DNA from: Danio rerio
Taxonomy: Eukaryota; Chordata; Actinopteri; Cypriniformes; Danionidae
Reading direction: 5' to 3'
Assembly: GCF_049306965.1 (NCBI RefSeq)
Contig: NC_133183.1
Location: 60,749,001-60,813,000, forward strand
Length of the DNA: 64,000 nt
Made by a program: the position numbers and the translations under genes
Part shown: in pieces, positions 23,401 through 44,040 of the stretch
Position numbering within the stretch: position 1 is the first letter of the stretch
Layout of the letters: each line of letters begins with the position of its first letter
The notes under the pieces: model-generated
The model's input: the letters and a program-made list of their open reading frames with translations, nothing else
The model's database searches: none
Told to the model about the DNA's origin: nothing

Positions 23401-26149
23401 TACAAAAAAGGTCTGAAAACCCCAAACTTAAAGGTTTGATCCGGATCAAAGCCAAGTTTGCATTACGTGATCTAGTCCGATCTAGTTTTCTTTTGAAAAA
23501 CCCATTTTCAAGATTTGATCCAATCCCTTATCCAAAATCCTAGTGGATTTTTTTTAAAAACCGGGTCCTGATGATCAGGCATTAAGCCGAAGGACATTTA
23601 ATGAAGGACTGAAATTCTGTTTGAGCAAAGATTATAAAGGGATATTTCCATATTTTTATTTCTGTTTCCTTATTCCATAGATTAAAGAGTTAGTGTTGGA
23701 TTTCTGAAGTATTTAAAGAACTTTTCACTTCCTTTTAAGATAGCATTCTAACACTTTTTTTTATTTATTTTGATTTCCCCCTGCCATGTATTTCTGAGGT
23801 GTCGAGGCAGCATTCCAGTCATTATCTGTGTGCATGAGGTGTGTTGTGTGCATCCTTGTGATTGTTGTTTTTGCTGTTTTCAGATGAGCACAGGTTGAGT
23901 GATTACTCCATCGGTCCAGAGGCCAAGCTGAATCTGGTGGTGCGTCCGGCGGGCGAACGGAGCAGCGGCGCTGTGGGAACCAGCAGCGCTAATAATGATA
24001 AAGGAGGCAGTGGTGTGTGGCAGCTACTGTCAACGGTCCTGGCCAAACATTTTAGTCCAGCCGATGCTGCAAAAGTGCAGGAGCAACTTATTAAGGTTCG
24101 TTCAAGACCAAGATATAATTACTCCACAATTATGCTCACACTTTATTTTAATGTTTAATTCATGCTATTAACCCTTGTGTATTGTTCAAATTGACCATCC
24201 TTTCGTTATGTTGGTGGCTGTTTTTGCACTATTGACTTCCATTATAATGATAGTTTTGATTGCAAAGTCCTGACACCATATAGTGCATCATAGCGCTTCA
24301 CTGTTTACACATTTTTTTATGTTACAGCCTCATTCCAAAATGGATTAAGTTTATATATTTCCTCAAAGTTCTACACCCAATACCCCATAATGATTATGTG
24401 AAGAAAAAAGCTGAAAAATCGCATGTACATCAGTGTTCACAGCCTTTGCTCAGTACTTTGTTGATGCACCTTTGGCAGCGATTACAGCCTCAAGTCTTTC
24501 TGAATATGATGCCACAAGCTTGGCACACCAGTCTTTGGGAATTTGTGCCCCTTCCTCTTTCGGTGTACAGCCATTTTCAGATCTCCCCAGAGATGTTCAA
24601 TAGGATTTAGGTCTGGGCTCTGGCTGGACTCAAGGATATTCATCCAGTTGTTATGAAGCCACTCCATTGATATTTTGGCGGTGTGCTTTGGGTCATTGTC
24701 CTGCTGGAAGACGAACCGTCACCCCAGTCTGCGGTCAAGAGCACTCTGAAGCAGATTTTCATTCAGGATGTCTCTGTACATCGCTGCATTCATCTTTCCC
24801 TCTATCCTGACTAGTCTTCCAGTTCCTGCTGCTAAAAAACATCCCCACAGCATGTTGCTGCCACCACCATGCTTCACTGTAGGGATGCTATTAGCCTGGT
24901 GATGAGCGCTGCCTGCTTTTCTCCAAACGTAACGTCAAGCATTCACTCCAAAGAGTTCAACATTAGTCTCATCAGACCAGAGAATTTCGTTTGTTATGGT
25001 CTGAGAGTCCTTCAGATGCCTTTTGGCAAATTCCAGGCGGGGAGTGTCATCCGTCTGGCCACTCTACCATACAGGCCTGATTGGTGGATTGCTGCACAGA
25101 TGGTTGTCCTTCTGTAAGGTTCTCCTCTCTCCACAGAAGAATACTGGAGCACAGACAGAGTGACCATCGGGTTATTGATCACCTTCTCTGACGTAGGCCC
25201 TTCTCCCCGATCACTCAGCTTAGATGGCCGGCCAGCTCTATGGAAGAGTCCTGGTGGTTCCAAACATCTTCCACTTATGGATGATGGAGGTCGCTGTGCT
25301 CATTGGAACTTTCAGAGCGGCAGAAATGTTTCTGTAACCTTCCCCAGCCTTGTGCCTCAAGACAATCTTGTCTCGGAGGTCTACAGACAATTCCTTTGTC
25401 TTCATGCTTGATTTGTGCTTTGATGCACTGTCAACCCTGGGGCCTTAAATAGACAGGTATACGCCTTTTCAAATCACGTCCAATCAGCTGAGTTTACCAC
25501 AGGTGAACTCCAATGAAGCTGCTGAAACATCTCAAGAATGATCAGTGGAAACCAAATGGACCTGAGCTCAATTTAGAGCTTTACGCCAAAGGCTGTGAAT
25601 ACTGATAAATATTCATAAATATTTATTAATAACATTTAATAAATACATTTTCAAAAACTCTTTTTTTCACATTGTCATTATGGGGTATTGTGTGTAGAAC
25701 TTCTTGGAAATAAATTCTTCTTCTTTTTTTTGTTTTGTTTAGTTTTTTAAAAACTTTCAAAGCAATTTTCCAAAACACAGGTCAAAATAAGATTTGCCAC
25801 CAAAAATCATTCCATTTGCTGAAATATAGAGAAAGTTGAGGGCAAATTAAAACTCAAAATCCCCCAAGAGTGGATGAAAACATCCCCAACAGCACACGAG
25901 GGTTAATAAAACATTAAATAAGACTTTTTGCTCAATAATTTATTATTAAAAATGACACAGTGTGAGCCAGGCTTTAGACTTCACACATTTATAGTGAATA
26001 AACAGAGCCAAGGTGAATTTGTTGATTTGTGTTCTGTTCAGGATTATGAGCGCTCTCTCAGACAGCTCAGTCTGGACGACATTGAGCGTCTGGCCAGCCG
26101 TCTGCTTCATCCTGAGACAGAGGTCATGGATACTTCATATATGGACTAA
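17407..26149 (+). CDS. ubl4a: Ubiquitin-like protein 4A (Get5 homologue)
   Basis: Four coding exons, 17407-17454, 19726-19831, 23884-24095 and 26042-26149, give 157 residues, the same length as human UBL4A. All junctions are GT/AG. Residues 1-72 form a ubiquitin-like domain ([16 protein letters not shown]…, …[20 protein letters not shown]…). It lacks a C-terminal Gly-Gly, so it is not conjugated. Residues 95-145 form the helical tethering region ([20 protein letters not shown]…[20 protein letters not shown]) that binds BAG6. In the family, UBL4A with BAG6 and GET4 passes tail-anchored proteins from SGTA to the GET3 ATPase in the cytosol and sorts mislocalised proteins. The linker at 73-94 is Ser/Gly-rich and differs from mammals. 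The introns hold many DNA elements, including a Tc1-like copy in intron 3. The start is set by the family N-terminus and lies 3' of an NRF1/CRE promoter. Confidence 0.97.
17675..18268. mobile_element. Two GAGGTAAAGTTGG-family elements in opposite orientation (ubl4a intron 1)
   Basis: Copy A, about 17679-17954, starts 'gaggtaaagtgggttttata' and ends 'atataaaaccaacgttacct'. Copy B, about 17978-18268, carries the inner text in the opposite direction ('cttttcccttaataatgtta') and ends 'atataaaaccaactttatct'. Each is about 280 bp with matching inverted termini. Confidence 0.7.
18413..18702. mobile_element. GAGGTAAAGTTGG-family element, third intronic copy
   Basis: Termini 'attgaggtgaagttggtttt' and 'aaaaccaactttacctcaat' are inverse complements. 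The interior is in the same orientation as copy B. A further left-end fragment lies at 19345-19480. Confidence 0.75.
18848..19156. mobile_element. TIR short element (GGGTAACACTTTACAATAA family)
   Basis: The left end 'ggtcacactttacaataatg' opposes 'ccttattgtaaagtgttacc'. The interior is built from repeats of 'gttagttaacattagttaat'-like words. A degraded relative lies at 39062-39290. Confidence 0.75.
19911..20576. mobile_element. hAT-like element with perfect 8-bp target duplication
   Basis: The ends TAGGTTTGCATGATAT and ATATTGTGCAGCCCTA are of the 'TAGGGCTGCACGATAT' type. ATTTGTGT flanks both sides (19903-19910 and 20577-20584). No coding remnant is visible in the 666 bp. Lies in ubl4a intron 2. 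Confidence 0.8.
20695..20950 (+). mobile_element. Harbinger-like TIR element, copy 2 (internally deleted)
   Basis: Ends 'ggttgatttatacttctgcg' and 'acgcagaagtataaaccagg', flanked by TAA and TTA. About half of the 550-bp family length is missing from the middle. Confidence 0.75.
20984..21530 (-). mobile_element. Harbinger-like TIR element, copy 3
   Basis: Ends 'gcctgattaatacttctgcg' and 'atgcagaagtataaatcagc', flanked by TAA (20981-20983) and TTA (21531-21533). Same orientation as the 8.2-kb copy and opposite to those at 30.5 and 34.1 kb. Confidence 0.8.
22207..23600 (+). mobile_element. DANA-type SINE split by a Harbinger-like element
   Basis: The SINE head and body occupy 22207-22322 ('cagtggctcagtggttagga…gtttcctcct'). 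A fragment of the tail occurs at 23568-23600 ('ctgatgatcaggcattaagc'). Most of the SINE 3' half is lost. Confidence 0.65.
22323..23567 (-). mobile_element. Harbinger-like element with a coiled-coil coding remnant
   Basis: The ends 'gggcccggtttttcaaaagg' and 'ttttaaaaaccgggtcc' are inverse complements. Inner repeats of GGATCA-type words ('ggatcaatctgatccggata') occur near both ends. On the minus strand 22930-22770 encodes [19 protein letters not shown]… ending at a stop. This is an E/Q/L-rich coiled coil like the C-terminal tail of Harbinger Myb-like proteins. Not intact. Confidence 0.6.
24307..25703 (-). mobile_element. Tc1-like transposon, degraded, minus strand (ubl4a intron 3)
   Basis: The minus strand encodes the transposase landmark [17 protein letters not shown] near 24520-24630, part of the DDE catalytic region of Tc1-like transposases. 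The upstream DNA-binding part is recognisable further right ('ttctctgacgtaggcccttc'). Matching ends 'caataccccataatgattat' and 'cattgtcattatggggtatt' lie near 24380 and 25670. Several stops and small deletions: inactive. Confidence 0.85.
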
Positions 26150-26353
26150 AACCGATGGAAACACTGTTGCTCATGAAAATCAAGGCCACAGCGGAGGATG
26201 TGTTTCATGAAGACTTTTAGGAAGACAAATGCAGCATCGCAGACCGGGCTGATGTTCTCTGGTGTTCAAGAGGTTACCAGGTTTACCATTGGAAAGCATT
26301 GCTGCTTTTAGTGCAACTTTGTAAATATCCTGTGCAAAATGTTTAATGCTAAT

Positions 26354-26359
26354 AATAAA
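26354..26359 (+). terminator. ubl4a poly(A) signal
   Basis: AATAAA 205 bp after the ubl4a stop, followed by a GT-containing stretch (catgttcgtgatc). It is the first canonical signal downstream of the stop. Confidence 0.8.
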
Positions 26360-26526
26360 ACATGTTCGTGATCAGCTCAAATGATCTTATTTAAACCAAA
26401 TCCATCAGTCACGTGACTTTTTGGACTTTTTTTTTTGTGCGTTTCAACATTTGTGTTTTATTTTGCCTGTCAGTGCTAATTGCATACATTCTGGCTCAGG
26501 GACGTGTTTTATTGGAGCTTTATTAA

Positions 26527-28029
26527 AGGTGCTGTATGTAAGTTTTGACTCTCTTAAAGCATAAAAACACCATAATATGTTTGCAGATGTTTGAGAAACA
26601 TGCTAAGTGAACATTCTTATCTGAAAACCAATGCTGAAGTCAGATATTCTGCTTTGAAAATGTGAGTTACGTGCCGGAACGTCTGTCTTTGTTTTGGTTC
26701 TTTTAACCTGCCCAATACCAGTTTAGCCAATTATATTTCAGCATCCCCGGGTTGCCTTGAGCGTATTTCATTCATTCATTCATTCATTCATTCAGAAAGG
26801 CTCTCCATGCGTCCGTGACCGAAATGCAACCTCTGGTGGACAGTAGCAGACTCCGAAATGCGACGCAGATTCAGAGTTCCACATGAGGTGGCAATTCAAT
26901 TTGCTTTACATAAACAGGAATAAAAGAGACAAGTATAAATAAAATAGAAACAAATAATATAAAAACATGAAAACAGCAAAAAGAACGGTGCACTGGTGTG
27001 TCATATTTTGTAATTTTGACTTTAAGACTTCCGCATTCTGGTGATCAACACCACCCCCCCTCCCCCAACCCCACCCATCACTTTAGACTTTTCCGGTACC
27101 TATTAATCTAATGGACGTCTTCGGCAGATTCGATTATTTTTCACCCAGAATCACCCAAGTTAAGCTTTACAGCTCTAATTACGTGCCCCCAATTTCAACT
27201 TCCTTCTGGAAGTAAATCGCACGACCCCTGATTTCTACCCCCTCCTAGATCGCATTAGCTAGCCAAGCGTAATAAAAGGTCCTGATCTCAGCCTGACGCC
27301 AGGGACTTTAAACCCACACAAGATTAATAATGTAAATATTAGGAACGTAAACATTAGGTGAGCAGGTTACTTTGTAACCCCGTGTCCTAACAACAAGCTA
27401 CATGACGAGATTTGCAGTGGTAAGCAACTTGGTTGTTTGCACCAGACGAAGCATGGCAGAAATTTAAATGCAGCCATTCAGAAGCACAGAATAGTGCACT
27501 CGCTGCACTCCAGTAAATTTATATTCAAATTAATACATATTAAACCTCTTTAACATTATTAAATGTAGATGCTGAATCACTGATATGTGTTGGAACTGAG
27601 TCTCAGTTCTGAAGTTCAATTTCAAAGGGTTTATTTTAATTTCCAGATCGGAGGTGAACTCTCTGCTGCTGCTTATAAATGTGATGTAAAATGGCATTCA
27701 AACTCCCGTTATTAGCATTTAACACTGAATGAAGCACATGAGGTGTACCTGAGGAGATCATTGTCAGTGTTTTTCAGCTATAATAAATAAAATGTAGTTT
27801 CTAATATCAATGCGTGATGTTGGTTAAGACAAACACTCCATTTATTATGGTAAATCTTCCTTTTATCGCGTGCCGTTGCTTTTATTTAGAACATGATTTA
27901 AATGAGCTTTTAGGCTCAATAGTCAGGCTACGTTGGTCCTCAATCTGGCAACCTGTGCTTGAGTGTGTTTTGATCCAGGAATGCAATACCTAGTTCAACC
28001 ACTGGGTGTCAAACTTACATCCTGCACCT
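26527..28029. mobile_element. TTAA-flanked TIR element, about 1.5 kb
   Basis: The ends AGGTGCTGTATGTAAGTTTT and AAACTTACATCCTGCACCT are inverse complements. Each is flanked by TTAA (26523-26526 and 28030-28033), the target of piggyBac-type transposases. No transposase frame is visible, so it is non-autonomous. A C-rich tract lies at 27053-27075. Confidence 0.7.
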
Positions 28030-28429
28030 TTAATTCATCCTCACTTCCGTTAAAAAAACAATTTTACACTTGGTATAAAAAAAGTTTCAGAATCTTTTCA
28101 GGACAAAAATGTCCTCAATGCGCAGTTTTATCCGCAGTGCCATGTAACTATAAAACAATGCAATATTTGTGGCTGAAGAGACTTAAAAAATGTTAACTCT
28201 TACCATTTTTTACTAGATGGTGACTAGATGGTTTTAATAATACTGAAGTATAATAAAAATACTCACTTCATTCCTCTTTTTTTTTGTCTATTATAGGCCC
28301 GAGTGTTTTCAAGTCTAACACTACATAAAAAAATATGATTGCCTCAAAATAAATAGTGTTGTTTATCATTGACACATCCAAGACTGCAATTAACAAAGAC
28401 AAAAATCTGCAAAATAGCATGTTGTGGCT

Positions 28430-28815
28430 GAAGGATGCTGGCAATGGAGATGAGGATCCACGCACAGTTTTATTAAGTAGTCAGTCAGTCAGGCAGGCAG
28501 GCATAGCTGCTTAGAAACAGGAGCAAACAGGTACACACAAGAGAATCCAGAAGCGTAGTCAGGTCATAGGCGAATGCAGGTGGCAGACAACGTAAACAAA
28601 AGAACAAGGCAAGGGTCCAACACAGAGAGGCTAAACCAGGAAACTGCTTCGTTATGTTACAGGGTATAAACCAAACAACACTCAGCAATGTGCGTGACAA
28701 AGTGAGCAGTCTATAAAGTCTGAGTAATCAGTTCTTGAGCAGCTCCAAGCTGTGTGTGTAATCAATGGAGAACCAGAACAGGTGTGCGTGTTTGATGCCT
28801 GGTGGGAGTTGTAGT
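28430..28815. repeat. Unclassified dispersed-repeat-like sequence
   Basis: Text such as 'aggatccacgcacagtttta', 'acaaggcaagggtccaacac' and 'tggtgggagttgtagttc' has the feel of a high-copy fish repeat. I see no ends, coding frame or class-defining feature. Confidence 0.35.
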
Positions 28816-28845
28816 TCAAATGGTGGAAGAATATTGCGCTGTAGG

Positions 28846-29185
28846 TAACGATGTCACCTCACAGCAAGAAGGTCGCTGTTTTGAGTCTCGGCTGGGTCAG
28901 TTGGCATTTCTGTGTGGAGTTTGCATGTTCTCCACGTGTTGGGTTTCCTCCAGGCGCTCCGGTTTCCCCCACAAGTCTAAAGACATGAGGTGTGGGTGAA
29001 TTAGGTAAGCTAAATTGGCCGTAGTGTATGTGTGGGATTGAGTGTGTATGGGTGTTTCCCAGTGATGGGTTGCAGCTGGAAGGGCATCTGCTGATATGCT
29101 GGCTAAGTTGGTGGTTCATTCCGCTGTGGTGACTCCAGATTAATAAAAGGACTAAGCAGTGAAGAAAAGGAATGAATAAACAAAC
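28846..29185 (+). mobile_element. DANA-type SINE, plus strand
   Basis: Full-length layout from 'gtcacctcacagcaagaagg' through 'ggcatctgctgatatgctgg' to 'aaggactaagcagtgaagaa'. Its 3' part belongs to the segment duplicated at 61358-61983. Confidence 0.85.
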
Positions 29186-29610
29186 CACTTTATTTTCATT
29201 AACGTAAACAACGATGAATAAATACTGCAATAAATGTGATGTTCATGTTGGTTAATACATCAATTAATATAACCTTATTTTTATCGTATTATACTTATTG
29301 AAAAAAATGTAAAACCTATTTTTAAACAAGTAAAATACGGTAAAAATATATTTAAAAAAACAAGGCTTGTGTTTTCCCTAATTTGCACACAGAAGAAATA
29401 TGATTTGTATTTTCACAATAATAAACAATTACTGTACGTGCGTTTATTTATTACATTTTTTTCCCTGAAACATTTAAAAGTTTGCAAAATATCAATATAA
29501 TTCTAAATCATAATTGTGACATGATTCTGGAAAAAAAAAACATTTTACTCTAAAATTGATCACAAAAAAATCGTTTATACTTTTTTTTTCTTGTTTTTAA
29601 ATATTTATAA
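28983..29610 (+). repeat. About 627-bp segment duplicated at 61358-61983 (first copy)
   Basis: The last two-thirds of a DANA copy plus about 430 bp of flanking AT-rich DNA recur almost unchanged 32 kb away, in the same orientation. I counted only scattered substitutions and a few indels. Confidence 0.9.
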
Positions 29611-29729
29611 TTAGTTAATTTCCCAGCCCTATTACATTTATAATAGCTGATTTTAAAACAAAGCATTTAGCAAAGGAGTGAACTGGTCACCAATAATAAA
29701 AACCAAAAGTTACAAAATATAAAGGCACA

Positions 29730-30170
29730 ATGAACTAGCATTTTCCAACGCAATCTCACAGCAATTCGTAACTTTTTCATTTAGTGGCTAACTCGTATAA
29801 ACTTGTATGATCTTATTCATACAGTTTAGTAGGAATACTCTTGTCACTTGTATAGTTTTGAATGGAGAAAAACGTATGTTCACATTTGGCGAATGAAGCC
29901 CCGCCTTCAGGTAAAGGAGCCAATCAATGATCACTACAGGCTGAAAATTCTTCAGGGGAGGAGTTCTGTCCAGTGTTCTTTACAAAGTTACCAATCCCCC
30001 TGGCACTCAAAATATGACTTGCTTCTTGTTTAAATTACTTATATAAAATTAGTTCACAATCCTTAAGATTTTTCTGGAAACTATTTAATTGTTTTATGTT
30101 CAATCCACTTAAATCTGTAAAAAAAAAAAAAAATAGGTTAACACAATCGATTTGTGTTGAGTCAACATGA
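29730..30170. repeat. Repeat-like intergenic stretch
   Basis: Contains 'acttgtatgatcttattcat' and 'tgttttatgttcaatccact', words shared with the arrays at 31.2-32.6 kb and 45.7-47.0 kb. No gene seen. Confidence 0.4.
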
Positions 30171-30497
30171 AGGAGTTGTGTGGAACTCTGCGTTTTTTAC
30201 AATGGGAATCTCAGTGAATACTTGCCTTACAGACAAGAAAATTAAAGCTACATAAAGCTTAAAATCTTGTGTTTTAAACAAACCAACTACACTTGAAAAC
30301 AAATGTACTCTGGTTTTGTAATCTGTATGCAATGTACAGTATAAGTCCTGCAAATCTCAATGACGGAGATTTTTGTAACTTGTAAACAAGGAGGCCGCTG
30401 TCATTTTTGGAGATTTGCCATCAATAATAAGCTGGGAATTACTTCAGAAGACCAAAACAATCAGACAAGACATTATTTTGAGGATGATATTGTGTAA

Positions 30498-31051
30498 AGC
30501 CTGATTTATACTTCTGCGTCAAACACCGGCGTATGCTACGGCGCTGACGCATAGCCCTTCGCCGTGGCCATCGCCGTCACTGACGTGCACCTCTCAAAAA
30601 ATGTAACTACACGTCGCAACGACGCGTAGCATAAGCTCTGTGATTGGTCGGCTTGGTAGCGCTGACGAGTCTGGGCGGGACTGAGAGGCGCGCGAATGGC
30701 GCGACGCCGCGCGAGCGATTGTTTACAAGTGTGGAGTCCCGTGAAGGAGCTCCGGATGGAAAGTTTTGTTTTGTGTTTACCTCATAGTTAAAGTTGTTGC
30801 ACGTCCGCCGGTTCCTGCCTCAAAATGAGCGAGTTTGAGCCACTTGTACATCCCGGAAGTGTTCAGGAAATGCAAAAAAGTAGCGAAGAAATTGACACAG
30901 AGGAACATTTACACCTCACTGCCAACTAGCGTTTCGGAAGTGTTAATGCAGACCGGCAGAGACAGCGCGCAGAAGTATAAATGCACAGCCACGCGCGTTG
31001 CCTGCGCCGTGGGTTACGCCGGTCACCTGACGCAGAAGTATAAATCAGGCT
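30498..31051 (+). mobile_element. Harbinger-like TIR element, copy 4 (best preserved)
   Basis: 554 bp with inverted ends AGCCTGATTTATACTTCTGC / its complement and a perfect TAA duplication (30495-30497, 31052-31054). At 30824 the plus strand has ATG followed by [20 protein letters not shown]…, open for about 36 residues to a stop. This looks like the captured or truncated start of a protein-coding exon. The GC-rich first third matches all other copies. Confidence 0.85.
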
Positions 31052-31199
31052 TAAGATGTAAACAGAAACTGACATTAAAGGAGGTTGGTGTCATGATCTT
31101 GTTTCCTTTGAGTGCGCATTAGATAAAAACAAGCAGACTTTGTGTGTTTTGAACACTATTTGAGACAGTTGTTTAATTTTATTCATGATTCCAAATATG

Positions 31200-32620
31200 A
31201 ACGTAAGCTTGGCAAACAGCTTTGGAGAATTTGATGTTTCCCCAGTCAAACAGAACTGCTCAACAAGCGTTTCAAAGATGGCCGCCGAGTGAAATTACTT
31301 GCCTTAAAGGAATTTTAGTACGGTTAAGGTTAGGGTTGGGGGGAGGCCACTCTTCAATAATGTTACTTTCTTTATACTAATAAATTCATACAAACTAGTC
31401 CCTCGGCAAACAGCTTTGGAGAATTTGAAGTTTCCTCATTCAAACAGACTTGCCCAGGAGGCGTTTCAAAGATGGCCGCCGAGTAAAATTACTTGCCTTA
31501 GATGAATTTTTTTTCCCATTCACTTTGAATGGGTGATGTCAGGCGTTGCCAAACTGCATTGTGGATCCGTCGGCACCGCTTCAGAGGCGTTGCTCACTAC
31601 AGAAGCTGGGACTAGCTCAACTTTTCAAGCGCCCACGGAAGTGTCAGCCAATCAGATCGATGTATGCAAATACACCAGCTCAGACAGTGGCCTATTGATG
31701 ACTAATTTCATTGGCTGACGCTGCTATGATGATTGCGTCAGCCTCAACTTCAGACACGCCCTCTGTCAAGCGTTGACGCTGAAGCCCCGTGTGAATGGGG
31801 CATTAGGGTTGGGGGCAGGCCACTCTTTAAAAATGTAAAATTTTTATACTAATAAAATCGTATGAATTTATACAAATTAGTCACTTAACAAACAGTTTTG
31901 GAGAATTTGGTGTTTCCACATTCAAACAAAATTGCCTGAGAGGCGTTTCAAAGATGGCCGCAGAGTGAAGTTAGTTTCCTTGAAAGGAATTTTAGAAGGG
32001 TTAAGGTTAGGGTTGTGGGCAGGCCACTTGTCAAAAATGTAACATTTTCATACTAATAAAATCATACGTATTTATACAAATTAGTCACTTGGCAAACTGT
32101 TTTGAAGAATTTGATGTTTCCCCATTCAAACAAAACTGCCCGAGATGCATTTCAAAGATGGCCACCAAGTGAAATTACGTGCCTTAAAGGAATCTTAGTA
32201 GGATTAAAGTAAGGGTTCGGGGCTGGCCACTCTTTAAAAATGTTACATTTTAATATTAACAAAATCATATGAATTCATACAAATTAGCCACTTGACAAAC
32301 AGTTTTGTAGAATTCGATGTTTCCACATTCAAACAGAACTGCCTGAGAGGCATTTTAAAGATGGCCGCCATGTAAAATGACTTGCCTTAAAGAAATTTTA
32401 GTAGGGTTAAGGTTAGGGTTGGGGGCAGGCCACTCTTTAATAATGTTAGATTTTTATACTAATAAAATTTTATGAATACGTTCAAATTAGTCACTTGGCA
32501 AACAGTTTTGGAGAATTTAATGTTTCCACATTCAAACAGAACTGCTTAAGAGGCATTTCAAAGATGGCCGCTGAGTAAAATTGCTTGCCTTAAAGTAATC
32601 TTAGTAGAATTAGCCACTTG
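31200..32620. repeat. Tandem array, about six units of ~205 bp, with an internal insertion
   Basis: Each unit has 'aaacagttttggagaatttg', 'ttcaaagatggccgccgagt', 'aattacttgccttaaaggaa' and 'ggttaaggttagggttgggg'. Starts lie near 31215, 31411, 31889, 32096, 32298 and 32500. The gap in spacing is filled by about 270 bp of unrelated sequence at 31530-31800, bearing palindrome-like 'cccattcactttgaatgg' and 'ccgtgtgaatggggc' ends. Confidence 0.9.
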
Positions 32621-32958
32621 TCTGACAGTACATAAAATAGTTACGTTTCTTTATGAGATCAGGCTGGATTTTCAGAGAAAATAAACGCAATCTGACAGCA
32701 GGAGTAGTGACACAAATACTTGGGCAGCTGTAGTGATAGTAGAACTTGTCAGAGGATATACAGCTCTTCCTGCTCCTCCATACTTCTTCCACGTAACTTG
32801 GAGTTCAGCAAGAAAATAGATGTTCAATAGTCACACGTGGCATTTGATACCCTGCAGTTTTCAAAGGAGTTAAAGGGGGCTTTAGGAAAGACTGGCCTGG
32901 ATCTTTCCCTTTCTCATGTTGGCTGTTTCTCGTCCCTCCACAGCTTCATTGTTTTCCT

Positions 32959-42556
<9,598 letters not shown>

Positions 42557-42572
42557 GTTGTGTGGAAGGACA

Positions 42573-42590
42573 CTGCTAAGAAGAAAAGGA
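42573..42590 (-). promoter_or_regulatory. Splice acceptor of the Rab7-like 5' UTR
   Basis: On the minus strand a pyrimidine-rich 'ccttttcttcttagcag' ends at 42573, 16 bases before the ATG. The first coding exon therefore begins at 42572 and a noncoding exon must lie further right. Confidence 0.65.
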
Positions 42591-43249
42591 TATTAGAGGT
42601 GGACAGTCGTTTAATTAACGCAGGTAAACCTCAACTGTAACCACTATTTCCGTCATACTGTAATTTAAATCAGCAAATATATATATATATATATATATAT
42701 TTAAATAACAAATGTAATTATTAGACTTATGAAGGGGTGATTGATGTACTGCGATCCTTCACAAATGCAGATGTTTATATTGTAAAGCAGCATGGTTGTT
42801 TCAAAATACAGGCTTGTGGCTGTTTACACTTTATGAGCCAATGACTTACTCCATATAAGTAATATGCATATTTAAATGCATGATATTATCATTTTAATTT
42901 AAGCTTCAGAAACAGAATTAGTTGATGAAAATAACAAATGCTATTTAATATTAAAGGATTAGATGGAATACAGACACAAACACACACACACACATACACA
43001 TTACATGGCATTATAGAGGCTGTAAGAAATAACAATTAACATATTACATTATTATTACAACATATTACATTATATATCATATTACAAACTAACAATAAAC
43101 ATATTACATTTATATATATATATATTGCAAAATGAAAGCTCATAATTTACATAATTGTATTAGTAATATTTAAACTTGCCCTGTTTTAAAGCAGTTAAAA
43201 GAAAGTTAATAGATATTATTAGACTAATTCATCATTGGTTTAGTTTCTT

Positions 43250-43276
43250 TTTTGAATCTTTTTATTTAAGATTTTT

Positions 43277-43335
<59 letters not shown>

Positions 43336-44040
43336 CCCCTTACACATGAGGGGATACATAAAATAAAATTAAAAAAATATCAAGAAATAATAATAATAAT
43401 AAAACAATTAAAGGATATTAATAATATAAAATAAATAAAAGGTATTGCCGTCATAATTACTTACAGGGGATACATTTGTACATCAAGTTACATGGTGTTG
43501 CATTGTAGTTACATCCAATTACAGTGATAATAGGTTAAGTAACCTCTAAATATACATATCTAAATATGTCATGAAACTTTTCCACGTCTTCAGAAAAACA
43601 TCAGTCTTCATTTGTAGACATGCAGTCATTTTTTTCCCATTATATAAACCTGTTTAAGTGTCTGAATCCACTGAGCCACCTTTGGAGATCTTCTTCCATC
43701 CAATGTACTGTTATCATTTTTTTTTTTTGTAACCAGTAATAATATCCTTAGGACGAATCTTGTTTCTTCATTAAATATTTCATTAGGCAGTGCTCGGAGT
43801 TAGCACATAACTGAATCGAGGGGTATTTCTGCATCTAATATCTATTTTCTTTTTTTGAACATTTTTCCAAAATTTTTGAATCTTAGGACAGTCCCAAAAA
43901 ATGAGGGTAATATGATCTCCAATTTTACCACATTTTCTCCAACACAAAGCCACAGATGGTCCTTTTATATATGTAGATATTACAAAAGGAGTATTAAAGT
44001 ACCTCATTTTTACTTTCCAATCGAATTATTTCCATAATTG
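43250..44040 (-). mobile_element. L1-type LINE 3' fragment, minus strand
   Basis: Minus strand 44007-43783 encodes an L1 ORF2 C-terminal piece with CWRKCGKIGDHITLIFWDCP followed by FWKNVQ, the Cys/His motif region. The 3' flank contains an (AT)n block at 43280-43329. Fragmentary. Confidence 0.7.

Noticed and set aside
24482-24667. A host gene encoding [11 protein letters not shown]
   Set aside because: This is the Tc1 transposase DDE region within a degraded transposon.
28859-29230. A 123-residue minus-strand protein, nearly repeated at 61224-61604
   Set aside because: It is read through a DANA SINE; the repetition comes from the duplicated segment.
31320-32420. Interstitial telomere sequence (TTAGGG-like words)
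   Set aside because: Single 'ggttagggtt' words recur once per 205-bp unit; there is no run of TTAGGG.
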